Of a DNA stretch of 64,000 bases, positions 40,201-48,800 are shown in pieces. The notes below the pieces were generated by a model. That model ran no database searches. It was not told the DNA's origin and worked only from the letters and a program-made list of their open reading frames with translations. The DNA is from JAVEDQ01 sp963783105. GTDB taxonomy: Bacteria; Actinomycetota; Actinomycetes; Frankiales; Frankiaceae. Position numbers and translations under genes: made by a program. Position 1 is the first letter of the stretch. Every line of letters starts with the position of its first letter. Location: positions 372,001 to 436,000 of the forward strand of contig CAWAMI010000007.1 in assembly GCA_963783105.1 (NCBI GenBank), written 5' to 3'.

Positions 40201-43200
40201 CCGGGTGTCGACCGACGCGTCTCAGGACGACGACCCGTACCGGGAGCTCGGGCACCTGTTCGCCGACCTGATCGACCGCGGCCGGGCGATCCGGGAGAGG
40301 ACCCCGGGCGCGGCGCCGACCCCGGGCCAGAGCCGCGGGGAGCCCGCTCCGCAACCCGTGGCGGAGCCCGTGGTCGTCACCGGCGCCTCCGTCGGGCTCC
40401 CCGGCACCGAGCGCGTCTTCGACGACGGGAATCTCGCGCGGATCCTGGCCGGGGAGGAGCTCATCGGGCAGCTCCCGGTCCGGTTCCGCCAGCGGATGGC
40501 GGCCAAGAACATCACCCGGCTGGTCAAGTCCGAGGACGGGGCGGGCAGCTGGCTCACGCTCACCGAGCCGAGCCAGATGGTGAAGCTCGCCGGTCGGGCC
40601 GGTGCCTTCGACCTCGTCGCCGAGTTCGGGGTCGACCCCGAACGGGACGTCGCCCTCGACTCGGTGACCCGGCTGGCCATCGGCGCCGGGCTCGACGCGC
40701 TGCGCGATGCCGGCATCCCGCTCGTCCAGCACTACCGCACCACCCACATCGGAAGTCGGCTGCCGGAGGGCTGGGGACTTCCGGACGGCATGCGGGACGA
40801 CACCGGCGTCGTCTTCGCCTCGGCCTTCCCCGGCTACGACGAGTTCTCCGACGAGCTCGAGCGGTACTTCACCTACGAGGGTCGCCGGCACGAGCTCGAG
40901 ACCCTGCAGGCCGTGCGGGCCCAGCTCACGGACGGGGAGCCGGCGGCGCTCGAGGTCGACCGACGCATCCGCGAGGCGCGGGCGACGCTCGACGCCGAGC
41001 CGTACCGCTTCGACCGCCGCTTCCTGTTCCGCGTCCTGTCCATGGGCCACTCCCAGTTCGCCGAGCTCGTCGGCGCCCGCGGCCCGAATACGCAGATCAA
41101 TTCCGCCTGCGCCAGCACCACCCAGGCCTTCGCCGTGGCGGAGGACTGGATCCGGTCGGGTCGCTGCCGCCGGGTCGTCGTCATCTCGGCCGACAACGTC
41201 TCCAACGACCAGCTCATGGAGTGGGTGGGGGCCGGATTCCTGGCGACCGGGGCGGCCGCGACCGACGAGCGGGTCGAGGACGCCGCCCTGCCGTTCGACA
41301 ACCGTCGGCACGGGATGATCATCGGGATGGGCGCGGCCGGATTCGTGGTCGAGGCGGCCGAGGCAGCCCGCGAGCGCGGCATCCAGCCGATCTGCGAGGT
41401 GCTGGCCACCGCGACCGCGAACAGCGCCTTCCACGGCACGCGGCTCGACGTCGACCACATCGGTGGCGTCATGGAGTCGCTGCTCCGCCAGGCCGAGAAG
41501 CGGGGGTACGACCGGCAGACCATCGCGCCCGAGACCATGTTCGTCTCGCACGAGACGTACACGCCGGCCCGTGGAGGCAGCGCCGCGGCGGAGATCTCGG
41601 CGCTGCGGCGCGTCTTCGGGGAAGCCGCCGACAGCATCGTCATCACGAACACGAAGGGCTTCACGGGCCACGCGATGGGCGCGGGAATCGAGGACTTCGT
41701 CGCCGTGAAGGCGCTCGAGACGGGGATCGTCCCGCCGATCCCCAACTTCCGGGACGTCGACCCCTCGCTCGGAGGCCTGAACCTCTCGCGCGGGGGAGAG
41801 CGATCGGTGGGGTACGCGCTCCGCCTCGCGGCCGGATTCGGCTCGCAGATCAGCATGACGCTGTTGCGATGGACCGCGGTGCCGGGCGGCGTGCACCGAG
41901 ACCCGGCACACGTCGGTTACGACTACCGGATCGTGGACCCCGCGGCCTGGCATTCGTGGCTCGCCCGGATGACGGGACGGGACGACCCCACCCTGGAGGT
42001 CGTCCAGCGGCGGCTCCGGGTGGCGGAGCCGCGCGGCCCCGAGCGCGCTCCGGCGCAGCCGGCACCGGCGGAACCCGTTCCCGCGGCCGCCGCGCCGCTG
42101 CCGGCGCAACGGACCGAGAACGTCCCGCTGCCCGAGCCCGTGCCGGCGATGACCGGGACCGGAGCGGCCGCGGCTCCGGCTGCCGCTCCGGCTCCGGCTG
42201 CCGCTCCGGCTTCCGCGCTCGCCCCGACGTCCGCTGCCGAGGCCGCGCCTCCGGCTCCGGCTCCTTCCGAGGACGTGGTGCCTCGGGTGCTGGCGGTGGT
42301 GGCGGAGAAGACGGGTTATCCGGCGGAGATGCTGGATCTGGATCTCGATCTGGAGGCGGATCTGGGGATCGACACGGTGAAGCAGGCGGAGGTCTTCGCC
42401 AGCATTCGGGCGGAGTTCGGGATCGCCCGGGACGATGCGTTGAAGCTGCGGGACTATCCGACGCTGAACGCCGTCGTCGGCTTCGTCCGGGAGCGTTCGG
42501 GGGCGGGTGCGCCCAGCGAGGCGCCTCCGGTGCCGGCTCAGCCGGCGTCCGCTGCCGAGGCCGCGCCTCCCGCTGCGGCTCCGGCTCCGGCTGCGGCTCC
42601 GGCTCCTTCCGAGGACGTGGTGCCTCGGGTGCTGGCGGTGGTGGCGGAGAAGACGGGTTATCCGGCGGAGATGCTGGATCTGGATCTCGATCTGGAGGCG
42701 GATCTGGGGATCGACACGGTGAAGCAGGCGGAGGTCTTCGCCAGCATTCGGGCGGAGTTCGGGATCGCCCGGGACGATGCGTTGAAGCTGCGGGACTATC
42801 CGACGCTGAACGCCGTCGTCGGCTTCGTCCGGGAGCGGTCGGGGGCGGGTGCGCCCAGCGAGGCGCCTCCGGTGCCGGCCCAGCCGGCGTCCGCGCCGAC
42901 GTCCGCTGCCGAGGCCGCGCCTCCCGCTCCGGCTGCGGCTCCGGCTCCGGCTCCGGCCGAGGACGTGGTGCCTCGGGTGCTGGCGGTGGTGGCGGAGAAG
43001 ACGGGTTATCCGGCGGAGATGCTGGATCTGGATCTCGATCTGGAGGCGGATCTGGGGATCGACACGGTGAAGCAGGCGGAGGTCTTCGCCAGCATTCGGG
43101 CGGAGTTCGGGATCGCCCGGGACGACGCGTTGAAGCTGCGGGACTATCCGACGCTGAACGCCGTCGTCGGCTTCGTGCAGGCCCGCGCGGGAGGAGCTGC

Positions 43201-45823
43201 GACGGTCGCCGGAGCGACCCCACCGGCGGAGGCCGCGCCGGTGGCCGACGCCGCTCCCTCGGCGGCGTTCCCGGCGCCGATGGCAGGCGACCTCGAGGCC
43301 GCCGACCGGTTACCGCGGCGCGTCCCGGTCCCGGTGCTGCGTCCTCCGCTCGAGGCGTGCAAGCCCACCGGGATCGTCCTGGGCGCCGGCTCCCGCATCG
43401 TTCTCGCGCCCGATTCGGGCGGGGTCGGCGAGGCACTCGCAGCCCGACTCGAGAGCCTGGGCGTGCAGGTCCTGAACCTCGAGGCCGGCTCTCCGTACGA
43501 GGACCTGGTCCGACGGCTCGACGCCTGGCTCGCCGACGGCCCGGTCGCCGGCGTCTACTGGCTCGCGGCGCTGGACGACGAGGGCCCGATGACGGCCCTC
43601 GACGAGGAGGGCTGGAACGGAGCGGTCCGGTCCCGCGTCAAGAACCTGGTCGCCACCATGCGCCGGCTCTACGACACCGACGCCTTCCTCGTCGCGGGCA
43701 CCCGGCTGGGCGGGCAGCACGGCTACGACCCGGCCGGCGCGACCGCCCCACTCGGGGGCGGGGTCACCGGCTTCGTCAAGGCACTGAAGCGCGAGCGGCC
43801 GGACGCGCTGCTCAAGGCGGTCGACTTCCCGCTCGCGCACGGCCCGGACGACGTCGCGGGTCGGCTGGTCGACGAGACGCTCCGCGATCCCGGATGCGTC
43901 GAGGTCGGACACGACGGCCGGATGCGCTGGACCGTCGGGCTCGAGGACCGTCCCGCGGCCGACGGGCAGCCCGGACTCGCCCTGACCCCGGACACCGTCT
44001 ACGTCGTCACCGGCGCGGCCGGCAGCATCGTCTCGGCGATCACCGCCGACCTCGCCACCGCAGGCGGCGGGGGAGTCTTCCACCTGCTCGACCTCACGCC
44101 GAAGCCCGACCCGGACGACGCCGACCTGGCCGCCTATCTGTCCGATCGGGAGGGGCTGAAGACCCAGCTGATCACGCGGTTGAAGTCGGCCGGCCAGAAG
44201 GTCACGCCGGTGATGGTCGAGAAGGAGCTGAGCCGCATCGAACGGCTGGCGATGGCGCAGGCGGCGATCTCCGCCGTGGAGAGTGCCGGCGGCACCGCTC
44301 GCTACCACAGCCTGGACCTCACCGACGCGACCGCCGTCGCCGACGTGGCGCACGAGATCGCGGCCGAACACGGCCGGGTGGACGTGTTGATCCACGCCGC
44401 GGGGCTGGACATCAGTCGTGCTCTGCCGGAGAAGGAGCCGCGCGAATACGACCTCGTCTTCGACGTCAAGAGCGCGGGCTGGTTCCACCTCCTCCGGGCG
44501 TTCGCCGACGTTCCGATCGGCGCGACCGTCGCCTTCAGCTCGGTCGCCGGGAGGTTCGGAAACCAGGGGCAGACGGACTACGCGGCCGCCAACGACCTGC
44601 TCTGCAAGTTCACGTCCAATTTCCGAAGCAGCCGACCGGACACCCGCGGCATCGCCATCGACTGGACAGCGTGGGCGGGCCTCGGCATGGCGACCCGCGG
44701 TTCGATCCCCACCGTCATGGCGCAGGCCGGTATCGAGATGCTGGACCCGGCCGCCGGGATCGCCACGGTCCGCCGCGAGCTGACGGCAGGCGGGACCCGT
44801 GGGGAGCTCGTCGTCGGCGGCGAGCTGGGGCTGCTGCTCTCCGAGGTCGACCCGTCCGGCGGGCTGGACCCGGACGCGGTGGACCTCTCGGGAAGCGGCC
44901 CCATGATCGGCCGGGTCACCGGGATGGGCATCTACTCGGGGCTGACGGTCGAAGCCGCCCTCGCCCCGGCGGTCCAGCCCTTCCTGGCCGACCACCGCAT
45001 CGACGGGACGGCGGTGCTGCCCGGCGTGATGGGGGTCGAGGCGTTCGCCGAGACGGCCCGGCTCCTCCTGCCCGACTGGCACGTCGTCGCCGTCGAGGAC
45101 GTCGACTTCCGCCAGCCGGTCAAGTTCTACCGGGACGAGCCCCGCACGCTCACCATCAGCGCTGTTCTCCGCCCCGAGAACGGCGAGCTGGTGGCGTCGT
45201 GCCGGCTGATCGGGACGCGGATGCTGCCCGGTAGCTCGGAGCCCCAGGTGACGGTGCACTTCACGGGCCGGGTGCGGCTGAGCGCGCAGCAGCCGGTCGT
45301 CGAGAGGGACGAGCTGCCTGCCCCCGGCGACGAGGCGGCCTCGATCGGCAGCGAGTCGGTCTACGCCATCTACTTCCACGGACCGGCGTTCCGGGTGCTC
45401 GACCGCGCCTGGCGGACCGGGCGCGGAACCGTCGGCAGATTCGCGACTCATCTGCCGCCGGGCCACCAGCCCTCCGATCGACCCGTGCTCGCCGAGCCCC
45501 GGCTGATCGAGCTGTGCTTCCAGACCGCCGGCGTGCAGGAGCTGGGGTCGACGGGTCGGATGGGGCTTCCGGCGCACATCGACCGCGTCGTCCTGCCGGC
45601 GCACGGCGGGGAACCGGCGAACGGGGACCGGCTGCTGGCCACCGTCGTCGAGAGGCCCGGCGAGGCCGCCCGCGACGACGCGAGCGAGGGAGCCCGGTTC
45701 GACGCCGAGGTGCTCGACACCAGCGGTCGCGTCCAGGTGCGGCTGGAGGGCTACCGGACGATCGCCCTGCCGCAGGCGATCGACGAGCGGCTCCTCGAAC
45801 CGCTGCGGACGGTCTCGGCATGA
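37217..45823 (+). CDS. PfaA-like type I polyketide/secondary-lipid synthase: KS-AT-KS-ACP-ACP-ACP-KR-DH
   Basis: 2868 aa from ATG 37217. KS1 (~1–455): Cys217 in DAACASAL, His351 in EAHGTST, His in NIGHLKAAAG. AT (~620–935): Ser709 in GHSLGEYGAL, and malonyl-type HAFHTS. KS2 (~1055–1560): Cys1298 in NSACASTTQAF, His1445 in VSHETYTPARGG, His1485 in TGHAMGAG, so it appears catalytically complete but with a different His context. Three ACP repeats start near 1685, 1799 and 1915. KR (~2150–2530): VVTGAAGSI, Tyr2455 in QTDYAAAND. DH (~2575–2868): H2593xxxGxxxxP in HRIDGTAVLPG, second motif LIELCFQ. There is no ER, methyltransferase or thioesterase domain. It builds and reduces a long chain iteratively from malonyl-CoA; the product is unknown. 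It is followed by an ATGA-coupled carboxylase gene. Confidence 0.9.
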   Translation: MINSSPSPIAIVGIGAVMPDAPDADAFWANITSGRYSIRDVPPGRWDPELYYDPDPRAPEKTYSKIGGWVTDFTWDPMAWRLPIPPKVSQQMDEGQRWSVACSRAALLDAGWPDKPFDPERTAVVFGNAIGGEKHYASNMRIQFPEFAQAVRAAPSFVGLPESVRESIIAEAHKTFLTQFEEITEDTMPGELANVIAGRVANLFNFRGPNFTTDAACASALAAMSAAISGLRSHDFDVALSGGVDRNNGVGAFVKFCKIGALSATGTRPFDAGADGFVMGEGAAVYVLKRLADAERDGDRIYAVLVGLAGSSDGKGKGITAPNPIGQRLAVERAWRAAGCDPATATLLEAHGTSTRVGDVNEVEGLQAVFAGTDLVPGSIALGSVKSNIGHLKAAAGAAGLFKAVRALHEKVLPPSLHFSDPNPNIDWAHSPFRVNTELREWPTPPSGVRRAGVSAFGFGGTNFHAVLEEYVPGRHRDEENRRFAGADVPSRAAEDGATQAEATAQPTATTAKPPLRGALVLGADADEALAQRLDAVVRSAAEHAAPPVAPSRADLSAAVRVAIDYADEADLADKAGRARDALQAGQPMRWRALRARGVFLGRGPAPKVAFLYTGQGSQYVNMLAALRRSEPIVAETFAEADRIMTPILGRPLTDFIFIDESDPAAVARLEQHLLQTEITQPAVLTTDAALTRLLDAYGVRPDMVMGHSLGEYGALVSAGSLTFASALEAVSARGREMASLSIPDTGAMAAVMAPLAEIEQVVDGVDGNVVVANVNSTSQAVIGGATAAVEQAMDTLRAAGHTVIRLPVSHAFHTSIVAPVSEPLKAALRRLTVRLPELPIVKNVDGGFYPMRSDGRSQAESTEQMLDILGRQVASPVQFVNGLATLHDAGARVFVEVGPKKALQGFAEDVLGRHDDVITLFTNHPKSGDAVAFNQALCGLYASGLGRAADDAETGATDAQTQPRAAAPAPAPQQTPPAAAAVAAPAFAASAVAARVSTDASQDDDPYRELGHLFADLIDRGRAIRERTPGAAPTPGQSRGEPAPQPVAEPVVVTGASVGLPGTERVFDDGNLARILAGEELIGQLPVRFRQRMAAKNITRLVKSEDGAGSWLTLTEPSQMVKLAGRAGAFDLVAEFGVDPERDVALDSVTRLAIGAGLDALRDAGIPLVQHYRTTHIGSRLPEGWGLPDGMRDDTGVVFASAFPGYDEFSDELERYFTYEGRRHELETLQAVRAQLTDGEPAALEVDRRIREARATLDAEPYRFDRRFLFRVLSMGHSQFAELVGARGPNTQINSACASTTQAFAVAEDWIRSGRCRRVVVISADNVSNDQLMEWVGAGFLATGAAATDERVEDAALPFDNRRHGMIIGMGAAGFVVEAAEAARERGIQPICEVLATATANSAFHGTRLDVDHIGGVMESLLRQAEKRGYDRQTIAPETMFVSHETYTPARGGSAAAEISALRRVFGEAADSIVITNTKGFTGHAMGAGIEDFVAVKALETGIVPPIPNFRDVDPSLGGLNLSRGGERSVGYALRLAAGFGSQISMTLLRWTAVPGGVHRDPAHVGYDYRIVDPAAWHSWLARMTGRDDPTLEVVQRRLRVAEPRGPERAPAQPAPAEPVPAAAAPLPAQRTENVPLPEPVPAMTGTGAAAAPAAAPAPAAAPASALAPTSAAEAAPPAPAPSEDVVPRVLAVVAEKTGYPAEMLDLDLDLEADLGIDTVKQAEVFASIRAEFGIARDDALKLRDYPTLNAVVGFVRERSGAGAPSEAPPVPAQPASAAEAAPPAAAPAPAAAPAPSEDVVPRVLAVVAEKTGYPAEMLDLDLDLEADLGIDTVKQAEVFASIRAEFGIARDDALKLRDYPTLNAVVGFVRERSGAGAPSEAPPVPAQPASAPTSAAEAAPPAPAAAPAPAPAEDVVPRVLAVVAEKTGYPAEMLDLDLDLEADLGIDTVKQAEVFASIRAEFGIARDDALKLRDYPTLNAVVGFVQARAGGAATVAGATPPAEAAPVADAAPSAAFPAPMAGDLEAADRLPRRVPVPVLRPPLEACKPTGIVLGAGSRIVLAPDSGGVGEALAARLESLGVQVLNLEAGSPYEDLVRRLDAWLADGPVAGVYWLAALDDEGPMTALDEEGWNGAVRSRVKNLVATMRRLYDTDAFLVAGTRLGGQHGYDPAGATAPLGGGVTGFVKALKRERPDALLKAVDFPLAHGPDDVAGRLVDETLRDPGCVEVGHDGRMRWTVGLEDRPAADGQPGLALTPDTVYVVTGAAGSIVSAITADLATAGGGGVFHLLDLTPKPDPDDADLAAYLSDREGLKTQLITRLKSAGQKVTPVMVEKELSRIERLAMAQAAISAVESAGGTARYHSLDLTDATAVADVAHEIAAEHGRVDVLIHAAGLDISRALPEKEPREYDLVFDVKSAGWFHLLRAFADVPIGATVAFSSVAGRFGNQGQTDYAAANDLLCKFTSNFRSSRPDTRGIAIDWTAWAGLGMATRGSIPTVMAQAGIEMLDPAAGIATVRRELTAGGTRGELVVGGELGLLLSEVDPSGGLDPDAVDLSGSGPMIGRVTGMGIYSGLTVEAALAPAVQPFLADHRIDGTAVLPGVMGVEAFAETARLLLPDWHVVAVEDVDFRQPVKFYRDEPRTLTISAVLRPENGELVASCRLIGTRMLPGSSEPQVTVHFTGRVRLSAQQPVVERDELPAPGDEAASIGSESVYAIYFHGPAFRVLDRAWRTGRGTVGRFATHLPPGHQPSDRPVLAEPRLIELCFQTAGVQELGSTGRMGLPAHIDRVVLPAHGGEPANGDRLLATVVERPGEAARDDASEGARFDAEVLDTSGRVQVRLEGYRTIALPQAIDERLLEPLRTVSA
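42269..43175 (+). repeat. Three near-identical ACP-encoding repeats
   Basis: Units start at 42269, 42611 and 42959 (spacing 342 and 348 bp). About 225 bp from gaggacgtggtgcctcgg to the end of the ACP are almost identical at DNA level; I see one silent gat/gac change in the third copy, and divergence only after VVGFV. The linkers are Ala/Pro-rich (AAPAPAAAPAP) and vary in length. Each ACP has DLGIDTVKQAE, with Thr (acg) at the expected phosphopantetheine Ser: Thr1720, Thr1834, Thr1950. Confidence 0.92.
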
Positions 45824-48800
45824 GCCGGTCGGCCGGCCCGATCCGGCGCCTCGCCGTCGTCAACCGCGGCGAGCCCGCGATGCGGCTGCTGAATGCCGTC
45901 GCCGAGCTGCGCGCCGAGGGGCGGACCGAGCTGCGCACCATCGCCCTGTTCACCGAGCCGGATCGGCAGGCGTGGTTCGTGCGGGCCGCCGACGAGGCGA
46001 TCTGCCTCGGCCCGGCCGTCGTGACCCCGCCCGGCGGCGCGGCCGTACCCGCCTACCTGGACGCCGCGCGGGTGGAGGCGGCTCTCCGGGAGTCCCGAGC
46101 CGACGCGGCCTGGGTGGGCTGGGGCTTCGTCGCCGAGCACGCCGACTTCGTGGAGCTCTGCGACCGGCTCGACATCGCGTTCATCGGCCCGGACGCCGCC
46201 GTCATGCGTCGCCTCGGCGACAAGATCGCCTCGAAGCGGCTCGCCGAAGAGGCCGGCGTCGCCGTGGTGCCGTGGAGCGGTGGCCCGGTCGACGACGTGG
46301 CGAGCGCGCTCGCCGCGGCGGAGCGGATCGGCTACCCGGTGGTGGTGAAGGCGACGTCAGGTGGTGGCGGTCGGGGCATCCGGCGGGCGGACGGCCCGGA
46401 GGCTCTCCCCGCGGCCTTCACGTCGGCCCGGGCCGAGGCGGCGCACGCGTTCGGGGACCCGACGGTCTTCGTCGAGCGCCAGGTGGAGGGTGGGCGGCAC
46501 ATCGAGGTGCAGGTGATCGCGGACCGGCACGGCACGGTCTGGGCGCCGGGTATCCGCGACTGCAGCATCCAGCGGCATCACCAGAAGGTGCTCGAGGAGT
46601 CAGCGTCCACCGCGCTGACGGCGGCGCAGGGCGATGACCTGCGGGCAGCGGCGATGCGGCTGTGCCGGGCGGCCGGCTACGTCAACGCCGGGACGGTCGA
46701 GTTCCTCTACGACCCCGCGGACGGCGTTCCGCGCCTGATGGAGGTCAACGCCCGGCTGCAGGTCGAGCACCCGGTCACCGAGCTGACCACCGGGCTCGAT
46801 CTGGTCAAGCTGCAGATCCTCGTCGCCGAGGGCGGCCGACTGGTCGGCGACGCCCCGCCGGTCGTTGGGCACGCCGTCGAGGTGCGGTTGGCCGCGGAGG
46901 AGCCGGACGAGGACTTCATGCCGGCGCCGGGGCGGATCAGCCACCTCCGCCTGCCGACCGGACCCGGCATCCGGGTCGACACCGGCGTTCACCAGGGCGA
47001 CGAGGTCCCGCCGCAGTTCGACTCCATGATCGCGAAGCTGATCGCCTGGGGACACGACCGGCCCGAGGCGCTGAGCCGGCTGGCCCGCGCCCTCGAGCAG
47101 ACGACGGCGGTGGTCGAGGGCGGGGCGACGAACAAGACGTTCCTGCTCGACCTGGTGAACCACCCCGACGTCCGCGCCGGGCGGCTGCACACGGGGTGGT
47201 TGGACGAGGCGATGGGCCGGGGCGACTTCAGCTCGGACAGCTACCGGGCGGAGGCGTTGCTCGTCGCCGCCGTCCAGGCCTCCGAGGTCAAGGCGGCGGC
47301 CATGCGCGCCCGCTTCTACGCGGCCGCGGCCCGGGGCCGGCCGGAGCTGCCTGCCCACCTCGGGCAGCGGCTGGAGTTCCGCTTTCGCGGCAGTCGGTAC
47401 CGGATGCGGGTGCTGCGCACCGGTCCGGGCGACTTCCTGGTTCAGGTGGCCGGTCGTCGCATCCCCCTGTCGATCGAGCCGGTCGGGGAGTACGACCGGC
47501 GGGTCCGGATCGGTGGCCGGCAGCTGTCCGTCCACGCCGTGGCGCAGGACTCCGTCCACGTCATCGAGGTCGAGGGCGTGGCCCATCGGGTCGTGGTCGA
47601 CGACGGCGGCGTCGTGCGGTCCCCGGCACCGGGTGTCGTCGTCGCACTCCCCGTGCAGCCGGGCGACGAGGTGCAGGCCGGGGACACCGTCGCCGTTCTC
47701 GAGATGATGAAGCTGGAGACGTCCATCCCGGCACCGTTCGCGGGACGGGTGCGGGCGGTCCCGGCGGTCCTGAACGTCCAGGTCGACGGGCGGACGCGGT
47801 TGGTCGAGCTGGAGGCGGCAGGGCCGCCAGCAGCCGGCCGCGCGGCCGGGCCGCCGGGAGCCGGCGGGGCCGGGACGGGTAGGCCTGCGGACGGGGCCGT
47901 CGACTTCGCCGCCCTGCCGGTGCCCGGCTCCTCCGGGAGCGTCGCCGACCGGACCTTCGCCGGGCTGCGGGACTACCTGCTGGGCTACGACCGGGAGGCG
48001 GACGAGGTCGCGTCGCTGCTCGCCGACCAGCAGCGCGCCTATGCGGAGCTGCCGGCGGGGGACGACGTGCTGCGGGCCCGCGAGGACGACCTGCTGGAGC
48101 TGTTCACCTCGCTCTGCGCCCTGTCGCGGCGGGTGTTCGATCCCTCGCCGGACGCGGGCGAGGCGGTGCGCAGTCCGGAGCAGCACCTGATCACCTACCT
48201 CCGCTCGCCGGCCCGGGGCGCGGACGTCCTGCCCGCGTCCTACCAGGACCGGCTCCGCCGGGCCCTGCGCCACTTCGGGGTGGACGGGCTGAGCCCGTCC
48301 CCGGCCCTGGACGACGCGCTGGTCCGGCTCTACCAGGCCACGCAGCGGCTGTCGGAGGTGATGCCTGCCGTCGCCTCGATCCTGGACCGGAGGCTCGCGC
48401 ACCGGCGGTGGCTGTCCGAAGCCGAGACCGAGCGGGCGTTGCTCGACGACCTCATCGCTGCCGGCGAGGGGGGCTATCCCATGCTCGTCGACCTGGCTCG
48501 CGAGGTGCGGTTCCGCTGGTTCGACGAGCCGGTGCTCGAGGCCGCCCGTGCGGCGGTCTACGCGGACGCGAGCGGGGACGTCCGCCGACTGCAGGGTGCC
48601 TCCGTCGAGGCCGGCTCCGACTCCTACGCCGACTCCTACGCCGACTCCTCCAGCGACTCCTCCACCGCACGGGACCTGCACCTGGCCCGGCTGGTGGCCT
48701 GCCCCTACCCGCTGCGCGGCCTCCTGCTCGATCACTACCGCAGCGCCGACCGGGCAGGGCGCGAGGCCGTGCTGGAGGCGGCGGTGCGGCGCTACTACCG

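Noticed and set aside
42269..43175. CRISPR-like or mobile repeat
   Set aside because: The 342/348-bp periodicity encodes three in-frame ACP domains.
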